The notes under the pieces are model-generated. The model saw only the letters and a list, made by a program, of their open reading frames with translations, was not told the DNA's origin and did no database searches. A program made the position numbers and the translations under genes. Positions 1-6,988 of a stretch of DNA of 21,164 bases are shown here, piece by piece (the first letter of the stretch is position 1; the number at the start of each line of letters is the position of its first letter). Source of the stretch: a virus; the IMG/VR virus record IMGVR_UViG_3300020474_000153, positions 1 through 21,164 of that record. One strand, given 5' to 3'.

Positions 1-9
1 TTGTTGTTA

Positions 10-16
10 CTCCCTT
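10..16 (-). promoter_or_regulatory. Shine-Dalgarno site of a gene starting just off the left edge
   Basis: On the minus strand positions 16 to 10 read AAGGGAG, a strong ribosome binding site, followed by nine bases up to the window edge. No start codon is inside the window at the right distance, so the next minus-strand gene probably begins within a few bases beyond position 1. The stretch between this site and the stop codon at 71 holds no gene that I can see. Confidence 0.5.
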
Positions 17-70
17 TTGAACGAGTCTTACTCTGCTTCTTAGGCCACGTTAGTGTGGGGAGTCGACCTA

Positions 71-328
71 CTATACGGGCATGCCCGTAATTCCAAACCC
101 ACCCATTTCTTCGGGCGTAGTAAGAACAACATTTGCCTCTTCGGGCGTTGCAAAGTATTCTGTGAACCTATCGAATGGTTCTACAAAACCATCTGTCTTA
201 CAGATTTTACCGACATACCAACCGGCAGCAGATGCCATCACGATTGGTTCAGAAACCTTCATGGTTTCACCATAAACATTTTGGTAATTAAACTCAATGT
301 CTTTGATTTCTTTTTGTGTTTTAAACAT
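71..328 (-). CDS. Hypothetical protein, 85 residues
   Basis: A small soluble protein that I do not recognise. It starts MFKTQKEIKDIEFNYQNVYG and has no signal peptide, membrane segment or cysteine pattern suggesting a metal site; the middle (about residues 20-45) is fairly hydrophobic. The minus strand just before the ATG reads AGGGAGAATATATT, giving a clear ribosome binding site. It is the last of four small genes running from 1084 to 71, which look like one operon behind the promoter at 1117-1145. Small early-type phage genes of this kind often act on the host, but nothing here shows that. The last codons contain a 16-base perfect palindrome. Confidence 0.75.
   Translation of the reverse strand: MFKTQKEIKDIEFNYQNVYGETMKVSEPIVMASAAGWYVGKICKTDGFVEPFDRFTEYFATPEEANVVLTTPEEMGGFGITGMPV
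74..89. repeat. 16-base perfect palindrome at a gene end
   Basis: TACGGGCATGCCCGTA is its own reverse complement and overlaps the last codons of the 85-residue gene. It is G+C-rich compared with the surroundings. No T run follows on either strand, so it is not a standard intrinsic terminator. It could fold as a hairpin in the mRNA, bind a dimeric protein, or simply reflect the codons used. Confidence 0.45.
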
Positions 329-345
329 AATATATTCTCCCTAAA

Positions 346-582
346 TTAACTAATGTTCCACTTGACTTGAAGTTTTCCAGATTTCAAACATTCTGAAAGA
401 TACTTGACGTAATTTGCAGCAGAGGCCCTCTCATCTGAAGCACCATCTGTAATATTGATGTAGGCACTTTCTAAAGATTCTGCCATATTTTTTTCTGAAA
501 TACCAAAATCAAAAATGTATTGACCACCATTTTCAATGTGCATTTTTTTATCTCTCCACTCTTCACCAAACAGTATACTCAT
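346..582 (-). CDS. Hypothetical protein, 78 residues
   Basis: An acidic, soluble small protein starting MSILFGEEWRDKKMHIENGG, with no recognised domain, signal peptide or membrane segment. The C-terminal half looks helical (YVKYLSECLKSGKLQVKW). Its ATG at 582 shares one base with the stop codon of the upstream gene (TAATG), a layout that normally means coupled translation. This supports both the start and the operon. Function unknown. Confidence 0.75.
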   Translation of the reverse strand: MSILFGEEWRDKKMHIENGGQYIFDFGISEKNMAESLESAYINITDGASDERASAANYVKYLSECLKSGKLQVKWNIS

Positions 583-770
583 TATTGTGTTAACCCCTTC
601 TCATTCATTAAATTTTTAACCATTATTAATCTTTTTTCCAAACCAATCCAAACCTTTTCGTTTGTTTCAAACTGCATCATGTGTGGTAACACACGAGCAA
701 GTCTCTTGATTGATTCTGGCTTATCCTTAATATTCTTTTTTAGAACTGAAACTGAAACCATTTTACTCAT
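582..770 (-). CDS. Hypothetical basic protein, 62 residues
   Basis: I place the start at the ATG at 770, giving a protein beginning MSKMVSVSVLKKNIKDKPES. The reading frame stays open upstream to a TTG at 797, but the ATG overlaps the stop of the preceding gene as TAATG, like its neighbours, and is the better choice. The product is small, basic and probably helical (for example IKRLARVLPHMMQFE), with no recognised domain. It lies in the middle of the 1084-to-71 operon. Function unknown. Confidence 0.65.
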   Translation of the reverse strand: MSKMVSVSVLKKNIKDKPESIKRLARVLPHMMQFETNEKVWIGLEKRLIMVKNLMNEKGLTQ

Positions 771-1084
771 TATCCTGCTACTCCGTTTACTTCCCAATTA
801 AACACGGCAATTGCATCATTCCAAAGTTTCATTGCACCGTCATCTGTCGCAAAACCTTCTTCACTTGCAAAATCCATTGAAGAACCACCAGCAACACTGT
901 CTGCAATACCTTTTGTCTTTAGGGCATATGCAATCATCTCTGGTGTCTTACCCCATGCAACCAATTCACCACAACCATTACCATACATCTGAATACCACC
1001 ATTGTGAGCATTGATGTACCTAATAGGATTTTTCTTTTCTGTAGTGTCTTGCATCTCAAAGGTTTTCTCAATTTTTTTCATCAT
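770..1084 (-). CDS. Hypothetical protein, 104 residues
   Basis: First gene of the small-gene operon. The product starts MMKKIEKTFEMQDTTEKKNP, and the following part is glycine-rich (INAHNGGIQMYGNGCGELVA), then mixed helical. I recognise no family. Two ATG codons stand side by side at 1084 and 1081; a GAGAGA element lies a few bases upstream, so either could be used. The sigma70-type promoter at 1117-1145 sits just upstream, so this gene and the three after it are probably expressed early by the host polymerase. Confidence 0.75.
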   Translation of the reverse strand: MMKKIEKTFEMQDTTEKKNPIRYINAHNGGIQMYGNGCGELVAWGKTPEMIAYALKTKGIADSVAGGSSMDFASEEGFATDDGAMKLWNDAIAVFNWEVNGVAG

Positions 1085-1116
1085 TTAATCTCTCTTTCAA
1101 TTCATCTTACTTAATT

Positions 1117-1145
1117 AATATACAACACTTTTTAGGTAAAGTCAA
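1117..1145 (-). promoter_or_regulatory. Sigma70-type promoter for the 1084-to-71 operon
   Basis: On the minus strand TTGACT (1145-1140) is followed after exactly 17 bases by TATATT (1122-1117). Each box matches five of six consensus bases and the spacing is ideal. The first gene starts 33 bases further on. It differs from the TATAAATA late-type elements elsewhere in the window, which suggests early or middle expression by unmodified host polymerase. Confidence 0.7.
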
Positions 1146-1154
1146 CCCCCCTTC

Positions 1155-1183
1155 TGTAATCCTTGCTCAGTAAGAGTTACAGA
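1155..1183. other. Hairpin between the nitroreductase gene and the promoter
   Basis: CTGTAA (1155-1160) pairs with TTACAG (1178-1183); one mismatch is followed by four further pairs around a 7-base loop. It lies after the nitroreductase stop codon and before the downstream promoter. It has no T tract, so it may act as a 3' end stabiliser or an operator rather than an intrinsic terminator. The rest of the 1085-1210 gap shows no gene. Confidence 0.4.
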
Positions 1184-1210
1184 GTGGCGTGTATTTTAGA
1201 GTTTTTGGAA

Positions 1211-1762
1211 TTATTGCGAATCAGGCGAATCAACCCATTTGATAACATCGTCTACTTTGGGTTTGATATGTCTTGTATCTTTGTATACTTTGTCTGGAAT
1301 CCTATAACCTATTGAGATTGCCATTGTATACTCATTTGATGGAAGGCATTTAGTGTAAGAAACATCAATATCATATTCTAAACAAAGGCCTGTAAAGATT
1401 GTGGCAAACATACCGATTTCTACATCAACATCACTTGACGTAACATTTAGTTTACCACCTTTACTTGCAAACAATTCTGATTTCATATGTTCGGTTACAT
1501 ATACTTCTCTTGGTTGTAACAACAAAACATATGGAGCTTTAAGTTGATGATTATGATAACAATTAGAATGTGTTGAAAGTTCGTAAAGATTGTCTTTTTC
1601 TTTTGTGTGTGTATGGTCAAAAACATGTACACTATATGGCATCATATTTTGTTTTGATGGTGTCAATTCAAAGGTTTTTTTTAGAATTTGTTGGACTAAC
1701 TCCTTTGAGGGAACTTTATCTGAAAACTTTTTTAACTGTTTTCTTTTACTAAAGATTTCCAT
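1211..1762 (-). CDS. Nitroreductase-family protein
   Basis: Nitroreductase-family enzymes are FMN-dependent NAD(P)H oxidoreductases that act as dimers. The N-terminus shows the family pattern: a basic stretch SKRKQLKKFSDKVPSKELVQ, a helix, then TPSKQNMMPYSVHVF, which corresponds to the usual PS-x-x-N-x-Q-P-W segment with M for Q and Y for W. The middle DVDVEIGMFATIFTGLCLEY matches the helix that packs against the flavin in the family, and MAISIGYRIPD matches the late glycine-containing strand. At 183 residues it is close to the small members of the family. It begins one base after the kinase gene ends, so the two are probably cotranscribed. Substrate unknown. In marine phages such genes are usually viewed as auxiliary metabolic cargo. 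Confidence 0.7.
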   Translation of the reverse strand: MEIFSKRKQLKKFSDKVPSKELVQQILKKTFELTPSKQNMMPYSVHVFDHTHTKEKDNLYELSTHSNCYHNHQLKAPYVLLLQPREVYVTEHMKSELFASKGGKLNVTSSDVDVEIGMFATIFTGLCLEYDIDVSYTKCLPSNEYTMAISIGYRIPDKVYKDTRHIKPKVDDVIKWVDSPDSQ

Positions 1763-1763
1763 A

Positions 1764-2426
1764 TCATCGGCGCTTAAGTTCTAACTCTCTCGCAATCCAT
1801 GCTTTACCTCTAGTATTTCTTAGTTTCTGTCTAGTTAATGCACGAACTCTTTTGATTGCTTGACCCATAATGTCCTCATCTTTACTATTGTTATCTACAA
1901 TAACAAAGTTACCTCTAAAAAGGTTTTGAAACTTACCTATATTTCTTTGTACATTATTCCATGAAGTGGTTACTATTGATGTTGGTACACTTCTTTGTCT
2001 TTCTGCATTTCTTTGTAGTGCAACATCTAGTGATGTATTAACAAATATCATAAATGTATCGTATCCTAGAGTTTCTAGTGTTCTTGCCTGTCCAGCGATT
2101 TTATCATAATCGTGTCCAGTTCCATCGATCACAAGTCCTAGTCTACCCTCGACATAATTTGCTTGTCTTTGCTTAGTAAGTGCTTTAGATCTATCTCTAA
2201 TCTTATCTCTAGGTTCTGCTTCTACTTCAGGCATCTTTAGAGAAAGGCCAGCGTCCTTGAGTTTTTTCTCAAAAACCTCGTCTGAATTTACAATTTTTAA
2301 ACCCATACCACCAGTGGTTCTTTTTACAACATAAGATTTACCACTGCCTGGCCCTCCTGCTAAAAAGAATGCTTTAAGTATATTGGGATCGTAAACTCCT
2401 TCTTGTAGTTCTTTGTATGATTTCAT
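1764..2426 (-). CDS. P-loop kinase, zeta-toxin or polynucleotide-kinase-like
   Basis: The product has a clear Walker A motif, GGPGSGKS, at residues 24-31, followed by IVNSDEVFEKKL, where the aspartate fits the position used by P-loop nucleotide and polynucleotide kinases, and LVIDGTGHDYDKI as a strand plus second acidic site. A basic helical region (RNAERQRSVP) could form the lid. Such proteins transfer a phosphate to a nucleic acid 5' end, nucleotide or sugar; the substrate here is unknown. I choose the ATG at 2426, which has AAGG seven bases upstream; a TTG at 2441 in frame is less likely. The 5' end overlaps the small gene at 2374-2547 in another frame. The C-terminus is very basic. Confidence 0.7.
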   Translation of the reverse strand: MKSYKELQEGVYDPNILKAFFLAGGPGSGKSYVVKRTTGGMGLKIVNSDEVFEKKLKDAGLSLKMPEVEAEPRDKIRDRSKALTKQRQANYVEGRLGLVIDGTGHDYDKIAGQARTLETLGYDTFMIFVNTSLDVALQRNAERQRSVPTSIVTTSWNNVQRNIGKFQNLFRGNFVIVDNNSKDEDIMGQAIKRVRALTRQKLRNTRGKAWIARELELKRR

Positions 2427-2547
2427 GTTTAACCTTATCAATAGTTTTCAGCAAGTATTTATCTTCTTCTGAAAGTGGTTCAAGTGTTCTGTCTCTATTT
2501 AAGAATTTGGATCTGTTTCTCATATTAGCCTTAGTCTTTACGTTCAT
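2374..2547 (-). CDS. Small basic protein overlapping the kinase gene start
   Basis: This 57-residue frame starts at an ATG at 2547 with AGAGGG about nine bases upstream and ends with TAA at 2376-2374. It runs 53 bases into the kinase gene in a different frame. The product starts MNVKTKANMRNRSKFLNRDR and is basic and probably helical, with no recognised domain. The strong ribosome binding site and the fact that it fills an otherwise empty gap argue for it. The long overlap argues for caution. If real, its translation would pass over the kinase start and could couple the two. Confidence 0.5.
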   Translation of the reverse strand: MNVKTKANMRNRSKFLNRDRTLEPLSEEDKYLLKTIDKVKHEIIQRTTRRSLRSQYT

Positions 2548-2612
2548 GAGTATTTCCCTCTTTTTCTATTATGGTTGAAGCATAACAAATGTTCTATTGA
2601 TATCCCCCCTTT

Positions 2613-4040
2613 CTAAGTGTAAAATTGTTTACTTACCAAACCTTGTCTGCCTGTTTCAAAATCATCTACTTCACCTACAATTTTTATAGGTGATTCAAAT
2701 GAGTCTTTTGCAAGTCTCATTAGGATTGAGTGACTATTAGACATGTTTGAAAATGTGTGTCGTAGTGTGGTTATTAAGTATCTACCTTTGTAATATGGAT
2801 TGATCTCTTCGCCTGTATGGTTTCTACCTTGAATAGGCATATCAAACTCTACAATATCTCCACACGAAAGATGTGTCTGTCCAACCACTTGTAAGTTAAC
2901 TGAAGCGCCTTGGTTTAACTCCATTAACTTAGATTTTCGTGCCAAAGCAGAATCATGTGATCTGTCGTTTGAGTACAAGAAACCTTCTCCATACTTTGCA
3001 CCTTCTTGTATATAAGATGCATCTATATTTATATCATTTGGATGTGCTGAAATAGGCGTAATCATAATTCTTGCATCTGGAAAATCACTTATTTTATTAT
3101 CCCCATCAATTTTAGAATCTGGAAAAATTGGATTGTCTTTAGAAGAACTACCGTTAATTCTTTTGTGTTTCTTAAAATCATCTATATAATTAAAAGTCTG
3201 TTTGTTATATTTCTTTTGGAATATATCGTGTTGTATTAGTGTGCCTGCCATCATACCATTTCTATAACTAGTTACAGTATCAGAAATTGCACCTTGTTCA
3301 AAACTAGTAACTCTTTTTAATTCTTTTTCGATATTGGGTTGTTTTGAATCATTAGCGTTATTTTGAGTACCAGCTTCAGCAGAGAAAAATGATTGTTTGA
3401 TATCTTGGGAATACATACTCTGTAGACTTCTAAAATGTATGCCTTTAGTATTTTCGTAGAACAAATAGTGTGGTGAATTATCTTCTTCGGATATTGTTTC
3501 ACCAGCAAGTCTCTGTAAAAAATCATAAGGCCTTCGATTAGGAACTACTACGTTTCTGACACCCATAGATGGTTCGATAAAAAGATCTCTTTTTGTTCTT
3601 ATTTCATCCCTTAATACTTTTTCTGCAATCTCTGAACAAGTTCCAGTGTATGAACTAGATACTCTTATCCTTTGGTTTCTTAGTGCATCTTTTGTTATGA
3701 CTGATATTTCTGTCATATTTGCTTTACCACCCATCTCTTGCTTAGTACCTATTCTGTATACTATGAGTGGTGAGTTTGTAAAATCAATATTCTGTCCAGC
3801 ACCATCTAGTCCTGGCGTAGTAATTTTCAAAGTAACATAATCGTGGCCAGTAACAGGCAGATTTAAGTCTAGTGCATTAGTATCGTTAATCATGATACTT
3901 CCAGACATTTGTTTTTCAAAAATGTTCTCAAACAAATCCACAGATATAATCAATTTACTTATATCCGTTTTATTACCACTAGAAGTATGTAAGACACACT
4001 GTTCAATTTTAAATTCACCAGCAAAATTAATTCCAGCCAT
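2613..4040 (-). CDS. Baseplate hub protein, gp27-like
   Basis: A 475-residue structural protein. The N-terminus (IEQCVLHTSSGNKTDISKLI, then a strand-rich domain with HDYVTLKITTPG) and the middle segment RRPYDFLQRLAGETISEED resemble the hub family that includes T4 gp27 and gpD/VgrG, in which a barrel domain is followed by a domain opening with a P-x-x-F-L-x-x-L-A motif. The C-terminal part (GRYLITTLRHTFSNMSNSHS) also fits the last barrel of gp27. In T4, gp27 forms a trimer at the centre of the baseplate and holds the gp5 spike. The gene is TAATG-coupled to gp53 and belongs to the baseplate run starting with gp48, which supports the call. Sequence similarity to T4 itself is low, so the gp27 assignment is by pattern and context. 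Confidence 0.6.
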   Translation of the reverse strand: MAGINFAGEFKIEQCVLHTSSGNKTDISKLIISVDLFENIFEKQMSGSIMINDTNALDLNLPVTGHDYVTLKITTPGLDGAGQNIDFTNSPLIVYRIGTKQEMGGKANMTEISVITKDALRNQRIRVSSSYTGTCSEIAEKVLRDEIRTKRDLFIEPSMGVRNVVVPNRRPYDFLQRLAGETISEEDNSPHYLFYENTKGIHFRSLQSMYSQDIKQSFFSAEAGTQNNANDSKQPNIEKELKRVTSFEQGAISDTVTSYRNGMMAGTLIQHDIFQKKYNKQTFNYIDDFKKHKRINGSSSKDNPIFPDSKIDGDNKISDFPDARIMITPISAHPNDINIDASYIQEGAKYGEGFLYSNDRSHDSALARKSKLMELNQGASVNLQVVGQTHLSCGDIVEFDMPIQGRNHTGEEINPYYKGRYLITTLRHTFSNMSNSHSILMRLAKDSFESPIKIVGEVDDFETGRQGLVSKQFYT

Positions 4041-4564
4041 TATATCACCGATTCTTTTATCTTTGTTTTAAATTCATCTACAAAATCTGGCACATATTTA
4101 GGATCTAGTAATCTAATACTACGTTTACCATCTTCAAGTCTCTCTTCATACTGAAAATTAGTTATAGGTGTTGCATTAGGATATGTAACCAAATCATTTA
4201 CCTCAATCTTTGTTGTAGTGTCACCAGAAGTTTGTGCTATTTCATAGTGATGTATACCACTTGGATTTGTATACTTATCATTTACATATGCTTGAAATTG
4301 TGGGGTAGTCATAGGCCATCCATGATATCTATCTGTAACATTATTAATCAATAAAATAACCCAATGTAACTCTGGGTCATCATAAAATTTATCAGCAAGA
4401 ATTTCTGGTGTATCACCCTCTTTGATATCATATGTGTCAAACATTGCTGTATTAGTAGATACCTTTGACCTTATAGCAACTCTTCTTAACAGATTAGTTA
4501 CATCTTTTAAATTACCATTACCTTCATTGTCATACGGTATTACTGGAAATGAATTAAAATACAT
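4040..4564 (-). CDS. 53: Baseplate wedge protein gp53
   Basis: The product (174 residues) matches the gp53 pattern of T4-like phages: MYFNSFPVIPYD at the start, then a LysM-like segment YDIKEGDTPEILADKFYDDP, followed by ELHWVILLINN and YHGWPMTT. This second part is typical for baseplate proteins with the wedge fold, in which the HW and WP residues are conserved. In T4, gp53 joins neighbouring wedges during assembly of the hexagonal baseplate. The ATG at 4564 lies eight bases after the stop of the Fe-S carrier gene, and the gene end overlaps the hub gene start, so translation is probably coupled. Confidence 0.85.
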   Translation of the reverse strand: MYFNSFPVIPYDNEGNGNLKDVTNLLRRVAIRSKVSTNTAMFDTYDIKEGDTPEILADKFYDDPELHWVILLINNVTDRYHGWPMTTPQFQAYVNDKYTNPSGIHHYEIAQTSGDTTTKIEVNDLVTYPNATPITNFQYEERLEDGKRSIRLLDPKYVPDFVDEFKTKIKESVI

Positions 4565-4572
4565 TTGATCTC

Positions 4573-4878
4573 CTAAACTGCAAAACTCTCACCACACCCA
4601 CACGATGCAGTAGCATTTGGATTAATAACTTTTAAATAAGAACCACCCAACTCTTTTACATAATCTACAGTACATCCTATGACAAACATTTCTGCTACTG
4701 GGTCAAGGACTAAACAATCCTCATATGGTTTACTCCATTTTACATCAGGCCAGTTTTTCTTGTAATCCCAGACATATTGGAAGCCAGAACAACCACCCCC
4801 ATTGACTCCAAGGGTGATGTAGTCATCATTTCTAATACTATTTAAATATTCTTTTGCATTATCTGTAAGTTGTATCAT
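4573..4878 (-). CDS. A-type iron-sulfur cluster carrier (IscA/HesB-like)
   Basis: The protein (101 residues) has the full A-type carrier signature: C30 in GVNGGGCSGFQY, and C93 and C95 in SCGCGESF at the C-terminus. These three cysteines bind an iron or a [2Fe-2S] or [4Fe-4S] cluster between subunits and pass it to apo-proteins in the cytoplasm. The length is normal for the family. The gene is TAATG-coupled to gp48 upstream and lies eight bases before gp53, so it should be made together with baseplate proteins late in infection. Carriers of this type are known in marine T4-like phages. Whether it serves a virion protein or host metabolism cannot be seen from the sequence. Confidence 0.9.
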   Translation of the reverse strand: MIQLTDNAKEYLNSIRNDDYITLGVNGGGCSGFQYVWDYKKNWPDVKWSKPYEDCLVLDPVAEMFVIGCTVDYVKELGGSYLKVINPNATASCGCGESFAV

Positions 4879-6065
4879 TAGAATCCTTCGTGTACTCTTT
4901 CTCTAGTAATAAGTTCTAGTTCTCTAAAACTTAGTGTAATACTTGTTTCAACTGGTGGAGCACCATCTTCTTTTGCAGTAAATGTTTTATACCTACTTCC
5001 ACCTTGTGTTACTTGTAAATCTTCTAATACGCATGTAGATATTTTATGTAGGTAATCGTTTTCTTTACCATTGTACATGTACTCTATGTCAAATGTATTA
5101 GGCATTATCATCTCTCGCCCGTTTCTAACACCATCTTTAAACTCTGGCAACATGTTTGCTTTAAAGGCAAATATAATTTTGCGTATTTCATCTGATTCTC
5201 TGTCATTTCTTGGTATCATCTTAAATGTATATGAGAATGCTCTTTTGTCAATACCTTTAAATGCAAGTTCCATTCTGTCTGACTGAATATATCCTTCTGC
5301 AATTTCAAACGCTTCTCTTGCACCAGACATGCCAGGCAATGCACCTACCATCGAAAGTGTAGTACCTTTTATACCCTCTTTTAATGCTTGTCCACCTCTA
5401 TCAACTGCCACTTTCATAGCATTTTCTACACCCCTTCCAGCCATAACAGCAGAATATACATCCATTGCAGCTCCAACTCCACCACCGATTGGGGTATCGG
5501 AATACTGTGACTTATATGATACTTGTACTTGTGGGGGCATATACAATGCAATTGCTGTATCTAATCTTGTTGTTGGGGGTCTCTTCAAAAATACTGTAGA
5601 ACCAGAAGCTTTTGGTTTGATGTTTCGGTTTGGAGGCCCACCAGCAAATGGCATATCAGAGTGTACTTGTTTCTGTAATTCATTTGATTGTTTTGTATCG
5701 GTTTTACCAGAACCATCTGGTAGCATTTCCTTAATATATGCTGGAATATTTCTGTTCTTCTCTTCTCTCTCCATTTGAGCCGTACCAGATTCTGCCTCTC
5801 CAAATTTCAATTTAGCATTTGACTGTTGGTTGACATAAAAAATCATGTAGTGTCCATGATTACCAAGCCCAGGCGCTGCTGTAACATCTATTGGAAATGA
5901 ATACATATTTGGTGATTTTGCTTTTCGGTTTAGTCCAGCGAAATCAGAACTATCTCCACCTCTACCAGATATAATACCAGCAAGGCCTGGCAAATTACCA
6001 GATACTTTTCGTAATGTTTTTTTAACAGTTGAAACTGCTCTTGATCTACTAAAATCTATTGCCAT
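4878..6065 (-). CDS. 48: Baseplate tail-tube cap protein, gp48-like
   Basis: A 395-residue protein, first of the minus-strand baseplate run. The C-terminal part (ISTCVLEDLQVTQGGSRYKT, then SITLSFRELELITRERVHEG) matches the tube-like domain of gp48/gp54 family proteins, which in T4 cap the hub and start tail-tube growth. The N-terminal third is basic and glycine-rich (NLPGLAGIISGRGGDSSDF), and the middle contains SYTFKMIPRNDRESDEI, also typical of the tube fold. T4 gp48 has a similar length. The ATG has AGGGG five bases upstream, and a TATAAATA late-type element lies 33 bases upstream. gp54 is the alternative; the adjacency to gp53 and hub is compatible with either. Confidence 0.65.
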   Translation of the reverse strand: MAIDFSRSRAVSTVKKTLRKVSGNLPGLAGIISGRGGDSSDFAGLNRKAKSPNMYSFPIDVTAAPGLGNHGHYMIFYVNQQSNAKLKFGEAESGTAQMEREEKNRNIPAYIKEMLPDGSGKTDTKQSNELQKQVHSDMPFAGGPPNRNIKPKASGSTVFLKRPPTTRLDTAIALYMPPQVQVSYKSQYSDTPIGGGVGAAMDVYSAVMAGRGVENAMKVAVDRGGQALKEGIKGTTLSMVGALPGMSGAREAFEIAEGYIQSDRMELAFKGIDKRAFSYTFKMIPRNDRESDEIRKIIFAFKANMLPEFKDGVRNGREMIMPNTFDIEYMYNGKENDYLHKISTCVLEDLQVTQGGSRYKTFTAKEDGAPPVETSITLSFRELELITRERVHEGF

Positions 6066-6097
6066 AGTTACCCCTAAATAATACGGAAGGTTATAAC

Positions 6098-6105
6098 TAT
6101 TTATA
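6098..6105 (-). promoter_or_regulatory. T4-type late promoter for the gp48 operon
   Basis: The minus strand reads TATAAATA, identical to the T4 late promoter box recognised by gp55-containing polymerase. It lies 33 bases upstream of the gp48 start in the gap between divergent structural gene runs, with room for a leader and a ribosome binding site. On the plus strand the same gap contains only an imperfect CTAAATAA at 6074-6081 as a possible counterpart for gp4. Confidence 0.65.
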
Positions 6106-6552
6106 ATGGCTTATAAAGGTAAATACAAACTAAAGAATACCCACAAGTATATTGGTGATCCCATGAATGTAATATACCGTTCACTTTGGGAGCGTAAGTT
6201 CATGGTGTATGCCGATAATAGTGATAACATTCTAGAGTGGGGAAGTGAAGAACATATAATTCCATATGTATCTCCGTGGGATGGAAGAAGGCATAGATAT
6301 TTCCCAGATTTTTATATAAAAGCAAAACAGCACGATGGTTCTATTAAGAAGTTTATTATTGAAATTAAACCAAAAGTTCAATGTAGTCCACCAGAAAAGA
6401 AACCCAGCAGAAAGACAAAGGCGTGGTATAATAAAGTAAAAACATGGGGTATCAATCAGGCAAAGTGGAAATATGCAAATGAATATTGTCTGGATAGAAA
6501 TTGGGAATTTAAAATACTAACAGAAGATCATCTAGGAATAAGGTATAAATAG
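6106..6552 (+). CDS. 4: Head completion protein gp4, nuclease-like
   Basis: This 148-residue product fits the gp4 head-completion family of T4-like phages and shows a PD-(D/E)XK nuclease core: E29 in SLWERKF, D68 in YFPDFYI and E86-I-K88 in IIEIKP. In T4 the protein finishes packaged heads before tail joining. The start MAYKGKYKLKN and length agree with the family. A GGAAGG element lies about 15 bases before the ATG, which is a long spacing. It is the first gene of the plus-strand structural run and is divergent from gp48. Confidence 0.8.
   Translation: MAYKGKYKLKNTHKYIGDPMNVIYRSLWERKFMVYADNSDNILEWGSEEHIIPYVSPWDGRRHRYFPDFYIKAKQHDGSIKKFIIEIKPKVQCSPPEKKPSRKTKAWYNKVKTWGINQAKWKYANEYCLDRNWEFKILTEDHLGIRYK
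6544..6551 (+). promoter_or_regulatory. Possible internal late promoter overlapping the gp4 stop
   Basis: TATAAATA on the plus strand is a perfect late box but overlaps the gp4 stop codon and ends only five bases before the next ATG. Transcripts from it would start at or inside that start codon and so lack a leader for it, though they could serve the genes further down. In A+T-rich DNA a chance match is quite possible. Confidence 0.3.
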
Positions 6553-6556
6553 TAGT

Positions 6557-6988
6557 ATGTATGAATATAGATGTAAAATATTAAGAGTAGTAGATGGCGA
6601 CACTGTAGATGTTGACATTGATTTAGGGTTCGGTGTGTGGTTGCACAAGGAACGAATTAGACTATATGGGATTGATACCCCAGAGTCTAGAACCAGAGAT
6701 TTAGAAGAAAAAAGATATGGAAATATGGCAAAAGAATTAGTTAAGTCTTATATGCCTGTTGGTTCTATGCAAACACTTATTACTGAAAAAGATAAGTCTG
6801 GAAAGTATGGTAGAATACTTGGAAAGTTCAAAGTACTTGATATTAGACCAGATAGAAAAAATACATCTATGATATTAAACGACTTTATGATTGAAAAACA
6901 TTATGCAGTTGCATATCATGGACAATCAAAAGATGATGTTGAAGCAGAACACCTTGAAAATAGAAAGAAATTAGATGGCAGTTTCTAA
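6557..6988 (+). CDS. Staphylococcal-nuclease-like (SNase) enzyme
   Basis: A 143-residue SNase-fold protein that keeps the family's active site in almost the numbering of staphylococcal nuclease: VDGDT at 12-16, R35, then GIDTPES with D40, T41 and E43, and KYGRILG with R86. These residues bind calcium and cleave the phosphodiester in the known enzymes, so it is probably active on DNA or RNA. There is no signal peptide, so it acts in the cytoplasm or within the virion. It sits between gp4 and a further conserved phage gene, with a 14-base overlap at its 3' end. Its position in the head/tail completion cluster suggests a role in late DNA processing, but host DNA breakdown is also possible. Confidence 0.9.
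   Translation: MYEYRCKILRVVDGDTVDVDIDLGFGVWLHKERIRLYGIDTPESRTRDLEEKRYGNMAKELVKSYMPVGSMQTLITEKDKSGKYGRILGKFKVLDIRPDRKNTSMILNDFMIEKHYAVAYHGQSKDDVEAEHLENRKKLDGSF

Noticed and set aside
1-70. A tRNA gene at the left edge
   Set aside because: No cloverleaf with acceptor, anticodon and T arms could be formed from this short sequence on either strand.
3026-3033. TATAAATA on the minus strand inside the hub gene
   Set aside because: It lies deep inside coding sequence with no gene start nearby; chance is likely in A+T-rich DNA.
5329-5778. 149-codon plus-strand frame opposite gp48
   Set aside because: It is the antisense shadow of a well supported baseplate gene and has no ribosome binding site.
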